Assembly: GCA_947627365.1 (NCBI GenBank)
Contig: CANQVT010000002.1
Coordinates: 1 to 64,000 of the forward strand
DNA: 64,000 nucleotides
Source: an uncultured Lachnospiraceae bacterium
GTDB lineage: Bacteria; Bacillota; Clostridia; Lachnospirales; Lachnospiraceae
Reading direction: 5' to 3'
The position numbers were made by a program, and so were the translations under genes. Of this stretch, positions 53,323-63,281 are shown in pieces. The notes beneath the pieces were generated by a model. The model had not been told where the DNA came from. It did not search any database and saw only the letters and a program-made list of their open reading frames with translations. Numbering within the stretch: the first letter of the stretch is position 1; each line of letters starts with the position of its first letter.

Positions 53323-54807
53323 TTACTTGGTAGCCTTCCAGTTCTCATACTGAGTGGTGAACTCAGCCAGGATATCCTGATAGCCTGCGCCATCAAGAGC
53401 AGCCTGGTAATCCTGGATCGTGGTCTCAACGTCAGCAGACGGGATGCCACCATTCTCAAGGATGAAGCCGTACTCTTCGAATACGCTCTGGCATGCGCTG
53501 AACTGAGCCGCAACCGGAGTCTTGTCGAAACGGAAGCCTGCTGCACAGGAGGTCTCAGCACCGCCGTTGAAATCCTTGTACAGTTCAGCCTTGTTATCCG
53601 GCTCAGAAGTAAGCGGAGTAACGATCGTAGCGGAAGCGGACTCCCACATGGAGTGGTTGTAGTTCGTTCCAAGGCCTTCCTGAACGTCTGCGCTCTGCTC
53701 AACATGACCATCTACATAGATGAAGTCCTCGCCCTCGATACCGAAGGTGTACATATCAGCAAGCTTGCTGTCCGTGTACAGAAGACCCATGAAATCGATA
53801 CAAGCCTGAGCCTGCTCGTCCGTGCTGTTCGCGGTAACCGCGTAGCAGGAACCAAGAGCAGAAGTGGAATGAGCCCATCTCTTGGTAGCCGGAGTCATAA
53901 CAACTTCCTGGCCATAACGAGAATTAGCCTCTGCGTTTACAGGGATATCTGTCCACCAGGAGAAGCCCCAGTCCTGAGACTGTGTCGTGGTGTCTGTGGT
54001 AACCTTCGTTACATCATCCTCAGAGATATAGCCTTCCTCAGCCCACTTCGCCATCAACTGGCAGAACTCCTTGTACTCATCCGTCAGGATCGTGTCAACA
54101 ACCGTGTCGGTCTCTCTGTCAACTGCTACCCAGTTCGCGGTAGAGTCAGCCGTGAAGAAATCGAAGCTGTCGATGTACCATCTGTAGAACATAGCGGTCT
54201 TCTGGGTCAGATACGGATACTTGAGGCCTTCAGCCGCACAGTCAGCCAGCATCGGCTCGATGTCAGCAAGCTTCGTAACTGTGGAAAGATCCCAGCCGTA
54301 CTTGTCAACAAGCTCTTTACGAGCCATGATGTCGTAGCCCTCTACGTTGTCCTTGTATACCGGAATGAAGTAGTTCTTTCCGTCATACTTGGTAGCTTCC
54401 CACTGGCTCGCATCCATAGAATCATAGAGCGGAGTGCCCGGAAGAAGATCGGTGATGTCTCTCACTGCGTTGTTCGGAACCAGATCGTTGGTGCCGACAG
54501 TGCCCTGCCAGGAAGCGGTCCACAGAAGGTTCACTTCGTTGTTCGCCAGAGCTAGGTTCGCCTTATCTGCGTACTCACCGGAAGCGATATCGGTCAGGTT
54601 GATCTGAACGTTGATCTTGTCCTTGATGTACTCGTTGATGGCGTCCTGAACCTTCTTTGTCTGGTCCGTATTCACGGTGCCAAGGTTGAAGCAGGCTCTC
54701 ATCAGGTTAATGGTTACAGGTTCTTCAGCACTTGCAATCATGCTGGGGCTCACGGTTGCCGTCATTGCGCCGGCAAGCACCAGAGCCAGGAGTTTTTTCA
54801 CTCTCAT
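53323..54807 (-). CDS. DUF3502-type extracellular binding protein (ABC importer)
   Basis: A 494-residue solute-binding protein with a C-terminal DUF3502 domain, the LipO/YtcQ group paired with LplB/LplC-like permeases. AAGGAGG precedes the ATG. The signal peptide appears to end at MIASA-EE with no cysteine at all near it, so the mature protein would lack a lipid anchor, unlike most Gram-positive binding proteins. It follows the two permeases in the operon. The ligand is an oligosaccharide of unknown type. Confidence 0.92.
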   Translation of the reverse strand: MRVKKLLALVLAGAMTATVSPSMIASAEEPVTINLMRACFNLGTVNTDQTKKVQDAINEYIKDKINVQINLTDIASGEYADKANLALANNEVNLLWTASWQGTVGTNDLVPNNAVRDITDLLPGTPLYDSMDASQWEATKYDGKNYFIPVYKDNVEGYDIMARKELVDKYGWDLSTVTKLADIEPMLADCAAEGLKYPYLTQKTAMFYRWYIDSFDFFTADSTANWVAVDRETDTVVDTILTDEYKEFCQLMAKWAEEGYISEDDVTKVTTDTTTQSQDWGFSWWTDIPVNAEANSRYGQEVVMTPATKRWAHSTSALGSCYAVTANSTDEQAQACIDFMGLLYTDSKLADMYTFGIEGEDFIYVDGHVEQSADVQEGLGTNYNHSMWESASATIVTPLTSEPDNKAELYKDFNGGAETSCAAGFRFDKTPVAAQFSACQSVFEEYGFILENGGIPSADVETTIQDYQAALDGAGYQDILAEFTTQYENWKATK

Positions 54808-54888
54808 TTTAAAGGATCCTCCTTTTAGTGTATTTATTTCTAATCCTCCACACTATTGTGTCAGATCGAAATCAGATTGAAAACTGTA

Positions 54889-55821
54889 TCAGCCCTTCAC
54901 GGAACCGACCGTAAGGCCCTTGACGAAATACTTCTGGAAGAACGGGTATACGATCATGATCGGCCCGATTACGACCAGCACCGTCGCCATCGTCGAGGAG
55001 TACTGCGGAATGTTGCCGCCCATGGCCGCTCTCGCGGACGCCGGCACGTTGGAGTTGTTCAGCAGGAACTCGATGCTCTTCTGAATATTGACCAGAAGGA
55101 GCTGCAGCGGCTTCTTGTTGTTGCTCGTGATATACAGCAGAGCGTTCTGCCAGTCGTTCCAGTACGCGGTAGCCATCATGAAACCGACGGCCGCCAGCGA
55201 GGGCTTCAGAAGCGGCAGAGTGATCTGGAAGAACGTGCGGTACTCGCCCGCGCCGTCGATCTTGGCTGCCTCCATCAGCTCGCTCGGGATACTGTTCACT
55301 ATGTAGGTCCGGAGAATGATCACGTTCATCGTGGACACGCAGAGCGGCAGGATCAGAAGCCACAGGCTGTCCTTCAGATGATAATAGGATGTGAACACGA
55401 TGTATCCGGAAAGCGTACCGCCGTTGAACAGCATCGGGATCAACAGGAACACGGACAGGAATCTGGAAAGCTTGAAATCCTTGCGGCTAATGGAGTAAGC
55501 AAACATACTCATCACCAGCAGTCCGAGCGCTGTGCCCGCCACTGTGATAAAAATCGTCACGCCGTAGGACACCAGCAGCTGCTGCCCATAGCGCAGCACG
55601 GAATTCATGCCTGCCATAGACCACTTCTCCGGGAAGAAGCTGAATCCGTTCGCATTGATGGACGCCTCATCCGTAAAAGCGGATATGATCACCAGCACAA
55701 CCGGCAGCGCGCAGAACAGCGTGTAAAGCAGAAGACAAAATCCTAATATAACCTGACCAATTCCCTTTTTCTCTCTCCTGGACGGAGCAAGATCAGCCAC
55801 ATTTCCTTTTTTCTTACTCAT
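54889..55821 (-). CDS. carbohydrate ABC transporter permease (LplC/YtcP type)
   Basis: A 310-residue permease with six helices and the EAA loop AAKIDGAGEYRTFFQITLP (about 208-226). The N-terminus is charged and cytoplasmic. AAGGAG precedes the ATG. It follows the partner permease by 18 bases and the binding-protein gene comes next, so the three make one importer lacking its ATPase. Confidence 0.94.
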   Translation of the reverse strand: MSKKKGNVADLAPSRREKKGIGQVILGFCLLLYTLFCALPVVLVIISAFTDEASINANGFSFFPEKWSMAGMNSVLRYGQQLLVSYGVTIFITVAGTALGLLVMSMFAYSISRKDFKLSRFLSVFLLIPMLFNGGTLSGYIVFTSYYHLKDSLWLLILPLCVSTMNVIILRTYIVNSIPSELMEAAKIDGAGEYRTFFQITLPLLKPSLAAVGFMMATAYWNDWQNALLYITSNNKKPLQLLLVNIQKSIEFLLNNSNVPASARAAMGGNIPQYSSTMATVLVVIGPIMIVYPFFQKYFVKGLTVGSVKG

Positions 55822-55839
55822 CTCTCAGCTCTCCTTCCG

Positions 55840-56745
55840 TCAGAATAACGCATTTTCCGGTGCGATCTTGCGAACCATGCCGTTTGCGAACAGCATGAGC
55901 AGCAGACCTACAACGGACTGGAACAAGCTGGTAGCCGCCACGAATCCGAAGTTCGAATTCTTAAAGATGGCATTCAGCACGTAAGAGTCGATAACCTGCG
56001 TGGTGGAGTACAGCGTACCGCTGTTTCTCGTAACCTGATAGAAAAGACCTGTGTCGGAACGCATCACGCTACCTACGGAGAGCAGGAGCATAACCGTGAT
56101 CATCGGAACCAAAGCCGGAACCGTAATATGTATGATCCTCTGCCACTTGTTCGCGCCGTCGATCTCGGCAGCCTCATAGAGCTCTGTATCGATACCGGCC
56201 AGCACAGACATATAAAGAACGGAGCCGTAACCCACGCTGTTCCAGATCTTGACGACGGTCAGGATCAGCGGCCAGTAGCCCGCCTGAGAATAGAAGCGGA
56301 TGTTCATGCCCAGCGCATTGTTCAGAATACCGGTATCCGTGCTGATGAACGCGTAAACGATGAACTGAACCGCGGCGTAGGAGATGAAAACCGGGATGAT
56401 CATCAGCGTCTGCATCGTCTTGGCTACTCTTTTGAATACGAACTGATCGATCGCGATTGCCAGCACTACATTCAAGAAAGTACCGACAGCGGTAAAGATC
56501 ACGTAGTACATCAACGTGTTCGTAGTCATGTTGATGAAGATATTCTTAGATGTGATCAGGAACTTGAAATTATCCAGGCCGGCCCAGGGGCTTCCCCAGA
56601 TACCCTTCGAGTAGTCGAAGCTCTTGAATGCCATCACAAGGCCTGCCATAGGCACATACATGATGAAAAACAAGATCAGGAAGACCGGCAGCGCCATGAT
56701 AACATGGGCTCTGTGCTTCCATGTGTTTTTCAGAAAAGCTTTCAT
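55840..56745 (-). CDS. carbohydrate ABC transporter permease (LplB/YteP type)
   Basis: A 301-residue permease with six helices; YVPMAGLVMAFKSFDYSKG and the EAA loop AAEIDGANKWQRIIHITVP (about 197-215) are typical of the LplB/YteP group. ATG 56745 follows AAGGAGGG; an in-frame start 57 bases upstream lacks a site. First gene of the operon, downstream of a LacI-type operator at 56827-56840. Confidence 0.94.
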   Translation of the reverse strand: MKAFLKNTWKHRAHVIMALPVFLILFFIMYVPMAGLVMAFKSFDYSKGIWGSPWAGLDNFKFLITSKNIFINMTTNTLMYYVIFTAVGTFLNVVLAIAIDQFVFKRVAKTMQTLMIIPVFISYAAVQFIVYAFISTDTGILNNALGMNIRFYSQAGYWPLILTVVKIWNSVGYGSVLYMSVLAGIDTELYEAAEIDGANKWQRIIHITVPALVPMITVMLLLSVGSVMRSDTGLFYQVTRNSGTLYSTTQVIDSYVLNAIFKNSNFGFVAATSLFQSVVGLLLMLFANGMVRKIAPENALF

Positions 56746-56826
56746 AACATTCCCTCCTTGTACGCCTTCCGCCTCCGGCGTGTAACGGATACTTACCGCC
56801 AAAAGCCGTAACTATAGCGATTTCTT

Positions 56827-56840
56827 TACGAAATCGTTTA
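56827..56840. promoter_or_regulatory. LacI-type operator at the importer promoter
   Basis: TACGAAATCGTTTA contains arms ACGA/TCGT around AA. On the minus strand it lies directly after the -10 TATAAT (56841-56846), so bound repressor would block the start of the second ABC operon. It is nearly identical to the site at 58171-58182. Confidence 0.75.
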
Positions 56841-57065
56841 ATTATATTAAATATACATCAAATTGCGCAATACTTCAATATAGAATTTGAGTTTTTTATA
56901 CATTTTGACATATTTCACAATTATTGCTCTGGAAGAACATAAAAATTGCTTTTCCTGAATCAGTTTTGGCTTATTTTTCGGGCGTTTTCTGTTTTGTGCA
57001 ATTTTCCCTATAGATGCCCGCATCATATGTGCAGAAAGACCACAGCTTTCATACCGCGATACCCG

Positions 57066-58076
57066 TCAGCCAAGCTTTCGAACCGACTCCCCGCGCACCA
57101 ACTCGCCCGGCACCAGAATCTTCTCCGCGAGCGTCGTCCTGGGATTCTCGATCAGGCTGATCAGCTCCTCGGCCGACCGGCGCCCAATCGTCCGCGTGTC
57201 CTGACGAACCGTGGTCAGCCGCGGCTCGAGCACCTGCGAGAGCGTGATCCCGTCGTAGCCGACAACCGAGATGTCCTCCGGTATCCGGAGCCCCCGGCTC
57301 TGCACGGCGCGAATACAGCCGAGCGCAGAGAAATCGTCCGGGCAGATGATGCAGGTCGGCCGGTCCGGCAGATCCAGAAGCTCGTATGTAAGCCGCTCCG
57401 TGCCCTCTGTGTCGCGGTAAGCCGCCTGTCGGACATACTCGTCCCGCGGCTCGATCCCATAGTCCGCAAGCACGCGGTAGAAGCTCGTGAGCCTGTCCCT
57501 CGTCGTCGAGGAATCCAGGCCGTGGATGTACGCGATCTTCCTGTGCCCCATACCGCAGATGTACTCCATCAGCTCCCGCATCCCGCGCACATTGTCCGAG
57601 GCGACCGAGGGCCGGCCGTCGAACACATAGTCGACCGTGACCACCGGCAGATCGCTGCGGATCAGTTCCTGCGCCTCCGGCGTATAGAAATCAATACACG
57701 CGATCACGATCCCCTCCAGACCGCGGTACCTGCAGTGCTCATAATAACTGCGCCCGTGCCGGGGCGTGCTGCAGTTCACGAAGGTGATGTCGTATCCCTT
57801 CGCCTCCGCCGTCACCTTAAAGCTCTCGATGATGCTGCTGAAGTAATCGTGCGTGAGACCGCTCTGGGCCTCATCCACAAACAGGATCCCCAGATTGTAG
57901 GTGCGCTTCGTCTTCAGGGCACGAGCCGACAGGTTCGGCAGATAGCCCATGCGCCTCGCGGTCTCCTTGATCTCCCGCCGCTTCTCCTCTCCGACGTCGC
58001 TGTAGTCGTTCAGCGCCTTGCTGACCGTCGCCACGGAAACGCCGCACTCCTTTGCCACATCCTTCATCGACACCAT
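57066..58076 (-). CDS. LacI family transcriptional regulator
   Basis: A 336-residue repressor. The N-terminal helix-turn-helix is MKDVAKECGVSVATVSKALN (about 4-23) with a hinge helix, then a periplasmic-binding-like sensor domain (LGILFVDEAQSGLTHDYF onward) that keeps the VVGYDGITLSQVLEPRLTTV core. GGAGAG precedes ATG 58076. It reads toward the second ABC operon and is divergent from cellobiose phosphorylase. A palindrome in its own promoter matches one at the ABC operon, suggesting autoregulation and control of both. Confidence 0.95.
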   Translation of the reverse strand: MVSMKDVAKECGVSVATVSKALNDYSDVGEEKRREIKETARRMGYLPNLSARALKTKRTYNLGILFVDEAQSGLTHDYFSSIIESFKVTAEAKGYDITFVNCSTPRHGRSYYEHCRYRGLEGIVIACIDFYTPEAQELIRSDLPVVTVDYVFDGRPSVASDNVRGMRELMEYICGMGHRKIAYIHGLDSSTTRDRLTSFYRVLADYGIEPRDEYVRQAAYRDTEGTERLTYELLDLPDRPTCIICPDDFSALGCIRAVQSRGLRIPEDISVVGYDGITLSQVLEPRLTTVRQDTRTIGRRSAEELISLIENPRTTLAEKILVPGELVRGESVRKLG

Positions 58077-58170
58077 AATTTTCTCTCTCCACAGTAGAAC
58101 AATAAAAGATCAATAGGGACGCCCATCCGGAGACACTCCCGGCCTTTGTCCCGTCCACTCATCGATCAAT

Positions 58171-58182
58171 AACGAAATCGTT
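58171..58182. promoter_or_regulatory. LacI-type operator in the lacI promoter
   Basis: AACGAAATCGTT has perfect arms AACGA/TCGTT around AA and lies about 15 bp downstream of the -10 of the lacI promoter, over its start region. It shares ACGAAATCGTTT with the site at 56827-56840. Confidence 0.75.
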
Positions 58183-58196
58183 TTAGTTAGTGTCTT

Positions 58197-58225
58197 ATTA
58201 TAGTATAATCCCGTCAAAAACTCAA
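58197..58225 (-). promoter_or_regulatory. lacI promoter
   Basis: On the minus strand: TTGAGT, a 17-bp spacer and a perfect TATAAT (58197-58202), with the operator just downstream. Confidence 0.7.
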
Positions 58226-58332
58226 TGCTTACTTTGCTTTTTGTGCCCTTCTATGCACATATTTGCTGTTTTGTCCAAATTTTCTTTTCTCATTTTGTGT
58301 ATTTCTTCCTAATTTTTTGAAATTCGTTTCTA

Positions 58333-58361
58333 TTGATTTCCATATTAAAATAGGATATACT
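58333..58361 (+). promoter_or_regulatory. cellobiose phosphorylase promoter
   Basis: TTGATT (58333-58338), a 17-bp spacer and TATACT (58356-58361), 74 bases before ATG 58436. Confidence 0.75.
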
Positions 58362-58387
58362 TAATGCACTAAGGCTCGTCTGAGTCA

Positions 58388-58400
58388 CGTAAACGTTTTC
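58388..58400. promoter_or_regulatory. cre/LacI-type palindrome before cellobiose phosphorylase
   Basis: GTAAACGTTTTC with core palindrome AAACGTTT lies about 20 bp after the predicted transcription start. It resembles a CcpA cre site and shares TAAACG with the two operators of the adjacent LacI regulator, so either protein could bind. Confidence 0.5.
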
Positions 58401-58435
58401 TTTACAAAGCACACATACATAAAAGGAGAATGGCT

Positions 58436-60871
58436 ATGAAATTTGGTTATTTCGACGATGCGCACAAAGAGTACGTCATCACCACACCCAAGACTCCGCT
58501 GCCCTGGATCAACTATCTCGGCAGCAACGATTTCTTTTCCCTGGTGTCCAACACCTGCGGCGGCTACAGCTTCTACAAGGACGCGAAGCTGCTGCGCATC
58601 ACGCGGTACCGCTACAACGACGTACCGTACGATTCCAACGGCAAATACTACTATATTAAAGAGAACGGCACGACCTGGAATCCGGGCTGGCAGCCGACTC
58701 AGACAGAGCTGGACAGCTACGAGTGCCGCCACGGCATCGGCTATTCCAGGTTTACGTCATCCAAGAACGGCCTGAAGGCCGAGCTGCTGAACTTCGTCCC
58801 GTTCGACGCGACCTGTGAGGTCAATCAGCTCACCGTGACGAACGACACAGACGCCGAGAAGAAGTTCCAGATCTTTTCCTACGTGGAGTTCTGCCTCTGG
58901 AACGCGACCGACGACATGACGAACTACCAGAGAAACTTAAGCACCGGCGAGGTCGAGGTGATCGGCTCCACGATCTACCACAAGACCGAGTACCGCGAGC
59001 GCCGGAATCACTATTCCTACTTCTCGGTGAACACGCCGGTGGACGGCTTTGACACGAGCAGGGACGCATTTCTCGGCGCCTACCGCCCGGCGGCCAATCC
59101 GGTCGTCGTAGAGAATGGCAAGTGCACCGGTTCCGTCGCAAGCGGCTGGTATCCGATCGCGAGCCATCAGCTCGATGTGACGCTCGCTCCGGGCGAGAGC
59201 AAGAGCTTCGTCTTCGTGCTCGGCTACGCGGAGAATCCGAATGAAGAGAAGTTCGAGGCTCCGAATGTGATCAACAAGCGTCCGGCGCAGGCACTCCTCT
59301 CCCGCTTCCAGACGACGGAGCAGGTGGCGGAGGCATTCAAGGCGCTGAACGATTACTGGAACGGTCTGCTCGCGAAGTACACAGTGAAGTCCTCCGACGA
59401 GAAGCTCGACCGCATGGTGAACATCTGGAACCAGTACCAGTGCATGGTGACCTTCAATATGTCCCGCTCGGCTTCCTATTATGAGTCCGGCACCGGCCGC
59501 GGCATGGGCTTCCGCGATTCCTGCCAGGATCTGCTCGGCTTCGTACACCTGATCCCGGACCGCGCGCGGGAGCGCATCATCGACATCGCCTCCACGCAGT
59601 TCGAGGACGGCAGCGCGTACCATCAGTACCAGCCGCTCACAAAGAAGGGCAATCTCGACATCGGCAGCGGTTTCAACGACGACCCGCTCTGGCTGATCGC
59701 CGGCACGGCTGCCTATATTAAGGAAAGCGGCGATATGTCCATTCTCGACGAGATGGTTCCGTTCGACAACGACGAGTCCAAGGCTGCTCCGCTCTTTGAG
59801 CACCTGACCCGTTCCTTCGATTATATTACAACGCACAAGGGGCCGCACGGACTGCCGCTCATCGGGCGCGCAGACTGGAACGACTGCCTGAACCTGAACT
59901 GCTTCTCCGACACGCCGGGCGAGTCCTTCCAGACGACAGGCCCGTCCGAGGGTCCGGTTGCAGAGTCCGTGTTCATCGCCGGTATGTATGTCAAGTACGG
60001 CCGTGAGTACGCGAAGCTGTGCGAGATGCGCGGCGAGACCGAGAAGGCTGCGGCAGCTCTGAAGAATGTGGACGAGATGTATCAGGCCACGATCACGGCC
60101 GGCTGGGACGGCGAGTGGTTCGTCCGCGCATATGACGCTTCCTCTCAGAAGGTCGGTTCCAAAGAGTGCGAAGAGGGCCAGATCTACATCGAGCCGCAGG
60201 GCTTCTGCGTGCTAGCGGGCATCGGCGTCGAGGAGGGTCTTGCAGTCAAGGCCCTGGATTCCGTCAAGGAGCGCCTCGATACCAAGTACGGCATCATGAT
60301 CCTTCAGCCGGCCTACACGAAGTACTACCTGAACCTCGGCGAGATTTCCTCTTACCCGCCGGGATACAAGGAGAACGCAGGTATTTTCTGCCACAACAAT
60401 CCTTGGGTATCCATCGCGGAGACGGTCGTCGGGCGCGGCAGCCGCGCGTTTGAGATCTACCGCAAGACCTGCCCGGCTTACCTCGAGGACATCAGCGAGA
60501 TCCACTGCACCGAGCCGTACGTCTACTCGCAGATGGTGGCGGGCCGCGACGCCTACTACCATGGCCAGGCGAAGAACAGCTGGCTGACCGGCACGGCGGC
60601 GTGGACATTCGTCAACGTCTCCCAGCATATCCTCGGCGTACAGCCGCAGTATGACGGCCTCGGCATCGACCCGTGCGTGCCGAAGGGCTTCGGAGGCTTC
60701 AAGCTGACCCGTAAGTTCCGTGGCGCAGACTACGAGATCGAGATCCAGAACCCGGACGACGTAGAGAAGGGCGTGAAGAAGCTGATCGTGGACGGCAAGG
60801 AAGTCGCCGGCTGTGTCATCCCGTTCGAGGAAGGCAAGAAGTCTTACAAGGTCACGGTAGTGATGGGCTGA
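58436..60871 (+). CDS. cellobiose phosphorylase (GH94)
   Basis: Splits cellobiose with phosphate into alpha-glucose-1-phosphate and glucose in the cytoplasm, saving ATP. The 811-residue product (ATG 58436; AAAGGAG at good spacing, whereas ATG 58430 is too close) has the usual length. [15 protein letters not shown] and [17 protein letters not shown] are the family's N-terminal pattern; the catalytic Asp is the second one in the [11 protein letters not shown] block, and [16 protein letters not shown] lines the active site. It is divergent from lacI, is followed by a strong terminator and is probably induced by cellodextrins. Confidence 0.96.
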   Translation: MKFGYFDDAHKEYVITTPKTPLPWINYLGSNDFFSLVSNTCGGYSFYKDAKLLRITRYRYNDVPYDSNGKYYYIKENGTTWNPGWQPTQTELDSYECRHGIGYSRFTSSKNGLKAELLNFVPFDATCEVNQLTVTNDTDAEKKFQIFSYVEFCLWNATDDMTNYQRNLSTGEVEVIGSTIYHKTEYRERRNHYSYFSVNTPVDGFDTSRDAFLGAYRPAANPVVVENGKCTGSVASGWYPIASHQLDVTLAPGESKSFVFVLGYAENPNEEKFEAPNVINKRPAQALLSRFQTTEQVAEAFKALNDYWNGLLAKYTVKSSDEKLDRMVNIWNQYQCMVTFNMSRSASYYESGTGRGMGFRDSCQDLLGFVHLIPDRARERIIDIASTQFEDGSAYHQYQPLTKKGNLDIGSGFNDDPLWLIAGTAAYIKESGDMSILDEMVPFDNDESKAAPLFEHLTRSFDYITTHKGPHGLPLIGRADWNDCLNLNCFSDTPGESFQTTGPSEGPVAESVFIAGMYVKYGREYAKLCEMRGETEKAAAALKNVDEMYQATITAGWDGEWFVRAYDASSQKVGSKECEEGQIYIEPQGFCVLAGIGVEEGLAVKALDSVKERLDTKYGIMILQPAYTKYYLNLGEISSYPPGYKENAGIFCHNNPWVSIAETVVGRGSRAFEIYRKTCPAYLEDISEIHCTEPYVYSQMVAGRDAYYHGQAKNSWLTGTAAWTFVNVSQHILGVQPQYDGLGIDPCVPKGFGGFKLTRKFRGADYEIEIQNPDDVEKGVKKLIVDGKEVAGCVIPFEEGKKSYKVTVVMG

Positions 60872-60932
60872 AGCTAAAAAGGTCCTGCAATATTACAATA
60901 GTATGGGCTAAAGTGTCATAATATTTACATGT

Positions 60933-60963
60933 GAGAGACTGCTGCGGCAGTCTCTCCTTTTTT
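60933..60963 (+). terminator. terminator of cellobiose phosphorylase
   Basis: GAGAGACTGC (60933-60942) pairs with GCAGTCTCTC (60947-60956), followed by a T-tract (60958-60963). Confidence 0.92.
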
Positions 60964-61037
60964 CGCCGGGTACCAAATGTGTCGATTTTGTGACGCCTTT
61001 TCAGCATTTTTTTCTTACATTTTCTGTTAGCTACTTG

Positions 61038-61066
61038 TTGACATTTTATTAAATATCGAGTAATAT
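61038..61066 (+). promoter_or_regulatory. promoter of the NlpC/P60 gene
   Basis: TTGACA (61038-61043), a 17-bp spacer and TAATAT (61061-61066), about 60 bases before ATG 61127. Confidence 0.8.
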
Positions 61067-61126
61067 TTTAGAGTAGGATTTAATGGAATTGTAATTTTTT
61101 GTGTCAGAATCATGAGGGAAAGATAT

Positions 61127-63100
61127 ATGAAAAAATACAGGACACTGTTACTGTTTTCAATGATAGGAATTCTTTCGTTTAGTCTCCCGTCTCTAAAGGC
61201 GAACGCTGAATGGGTCAACACTGCTGGCGGCAAGATGTACAGGCAGAACGCCTCCTCCAGCTACGTGACCGGTCTGCAAAAAATAGGAAACTATACCTAT
61301 TATTTTAATAGTCAGGGCATCATGCAGACCGGCTTTCAGACGATCGACAAAAACAGGTACTATTTCAACGCGTTGGGTCAGATGCAGGTCGGCCGCTTCG
61401 TCGCGTCAGACGGGAAAACCTATTACGGCAACAAATCCACCGGCGTCCTTGTCACAAACAAATGGGTGAGCAAGCGCTATTACCAGGCCGACGGCTCCAT
61501 GGCCGTCAACACCTGGATCAACAGAAAATATGTCGGGGCAGACGGCCGCTACACCGGCACCAAGCGAAGTGTCGGCTGGGTCACCAGCGGAAAGCAGAAG
61601 TATTATTACACCGCGGACGGCACTATGGTCAAGGGCAAAATGAAGCTCGATGGCAAGCTCTACTATTTCGACACCTCCACCGGAGCGATGAAGACCGGCT
61701 GGTTCAAGGTTGGAAAGAAATATTACTACGCCAAATCAAGCGGCGTGCTCGTCACCAACAAATGGAAGGACGGAAAATACCTCAAGAGCAACGGCGCCGC
61801 GGCAACCGGCTGGAAAGTGATCAAGGGCAAGACCTATCTGTTCAATTCCTCCGGCAACAAGCGCAACGGATGGACCAAATACAAAAAGGTCTACTATTAC
61901 TGTGTGGACGGAGTCGTCCAGAAGAGCTGCTGGATCGACAAGAACAAATATTATGTCCTGCCAAACGGAGCAAGAGCGTACGGTTGGCAGAATATCGGAA
62001 ACCATACTTATTACTTTGATCCCTCGACCGGCATCCGTAAGACCGGCTGTGTCAAGATCGATACACTCCGGTATTTCTTTGACAACAAGGGTCGACTGTG
62101 CAAAGGCTCCTGGGCCAGCTCAAAGAAGTATTACGCATCCGCTTCCGGTGCCCTGCTCACCGGGCTGCAGGATATCAACGGCAAACTATATTTCTTCAAA
62201 TCGAACGGAAAAAAAGTCACTAATACGCTGAAGACGATCAATTCAGACACGTATTATTTTACAAAGGATGGCTCCGCTGCCCAAAAGCTGTGGGTGAAGC
62301 TGAATTCCAAATACTATTTTTTCCAGAAGAGCGGAAAGCTGGCCAAGAATAAATGGGTCGGAAACTGGTATGTGGATCTGAGCGGAGCACGGACAAACGA
62401 GACCAAAAAGACTGGATGGCAGACCAGCAACGACAAGAAATATTATTATACGAAGAAAGGCTCCTTGGTTCTCGGATGGAAGACCATCGACGGAAGCAAG
62501 TATTACTTCAATAAGACCAATGGAGAAATGCTTACCGGACTGCAGACGATCGACAACCTGAAACACTATTTCTACACGGACGGACGGCTGGCTACCTCCA
62601 TCACGATTGCGGTCGGCCTGAAGGAATACACGATTGACGCTGAAGGTGTCATCACCGCGGAGAAGAGCATCAAGATCTCCGGCAATTCGACCGGAGTCAA
62701 GATCGTAAACTACGCTCTGCAGTATGTCGGCAATCCGTATGTCTGGGGCGGCACAAGCCTTACAAAGGGAGCGGACTGCTCCGGCTTCGTGCAGACGGTA
62801 TTTGCCCACTTTGATATCAAGCTGCTTCGTGTCGCGGATGACCAGATGAAAGGGCCTTCCTCTGCTATCTCTCAGGAATACAAGCGTCCTATCGTCGTAG
62901 ACCTGTCTGATATCAACAACCTGCAGCCAGGAGATCTGCTCTTCTACGGCGCGCCTACCTATGCGTCACACGTAGCAATCTATATGGGCGATAAAAAGAT
63001 CGTACACGCGAGCAATTCGCAGCCGTACCCGGCCGGAGGAATTAAGATTTCCGAATATGACTACTCAACGCCGGTTCGCGCTATGCGGTACTGGTCATAA
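61127..63100 (+). CDS. secreted NlpC/P60 hydrolase with many cell-wall-binding repeats
   Basis: A 657-residue exported protein; ATG 61127 follows AGGGA. The signal peptide (about 1-28) is followed by some twenty degenerate wall-binding repeats with GW...YYF cores (about 30-520) and a C-terminal NlpC/P60 domain (about 535-657). The domain keeps Cys in GADCSGF, His in ASHVAIYMG and a polar third residue in VHASNS. It should cleave peptidoglycan stem peptides while held on the wall. The repeats are of the same kind as in the two transglutaminase-like proteins of this window. Confidence 0.93.
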   Translation: MKKYRTLLLFSMIGILSFSLPSLKANAEWVNTAGGKMYRQNASSSYVTGLQKIGNYTYYFNSQGIMQTGFQTIDKNRYYFNALGQMQVGRFVASDGKTYYGNKSTGVLVTNKWVSKRYYQADGSMAVNTWINRKYVGADGRYTGTKRSVGWVTSGKQKYYYTADGTMVKGKMKLDGKLYYFDTSTGAMKTGWFKVGKKYYYAKSSGVLVTNKWKDGKYLKSNGAAATGWKVIKGKTYLFNSSGNKRNGWTKYKKVYYYCVDGVVQKSCWIDKNKYYVLPNGARAYGWQNIGNHTYYFDPSTGIRKTGCVKIDTLRYFFDNKGRLCKGSWASSKKYYASASGALLTGLQDINGKLYFFKSNGKKVTNTLKTINSDTYYFTKDGSAAQKLWVKLNSKYYFFQKSGKLAKNKWVGNWYVDLSGARTNETKKTGWQTSNDKKYYYTKKGSLVLGWKTIDGSKYYFNKTNGEMLTGLQTIDNLKHYFYTDGRLATSITIAVGLKEYTIDAEGVITAEKSIKISGNSTGVKIVNYALQYVGNPYVWGGTSLTKGADCSGFVQTVFAHFDIKLLRVADDQMKGPSSAISQEYKRPIVVDLSDINNLQPGDLLFYGAPTYASHVAIYMGDKKIVHASNSQPYPAGGIKISEYDYSTPVRAMRYWS

Positions 63101-63139
63101 GGAAGATTTGTATATTTACATATGTTTATTCAGAATATT

Positions 63140-63171
63140 CTGTCAGTGTATATAATACACTGACAGTTTTT
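63140..63171 (+). terminator. terminator of the NlpC/P60 gene
   Basis: CTGTCAGTGTA (63140-63150) pairs with TACACTGACAG (63156-63166), followed by TTTTT. Confidence 0.93.
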
Positions 63172-63281
63172 CTGTCAACCCCTTCCGCGGATTTCTTTTC
63201 ACTTTCCCTGAATTTATCAAAATCCACAAAACGTCTGTTCTCGAAAAAACCTATGTAAACCATTTTTTTAACCGCTTTTTT

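Noticed and set aside
56946-58097. A 383-residue plus-strand frame
   Set aside because: Antisense of the LacI gene; composition rich in Arg and His and no domain.
61200-62650. Regular repeats considered as a CRISPR or satellite array
   Set aside because: They are in-frame protein repeats (wall-binding units) inside a secreted hydrolase; there are no constant DNA repeats with unique spacers. No CRISPR array was seen in the window.
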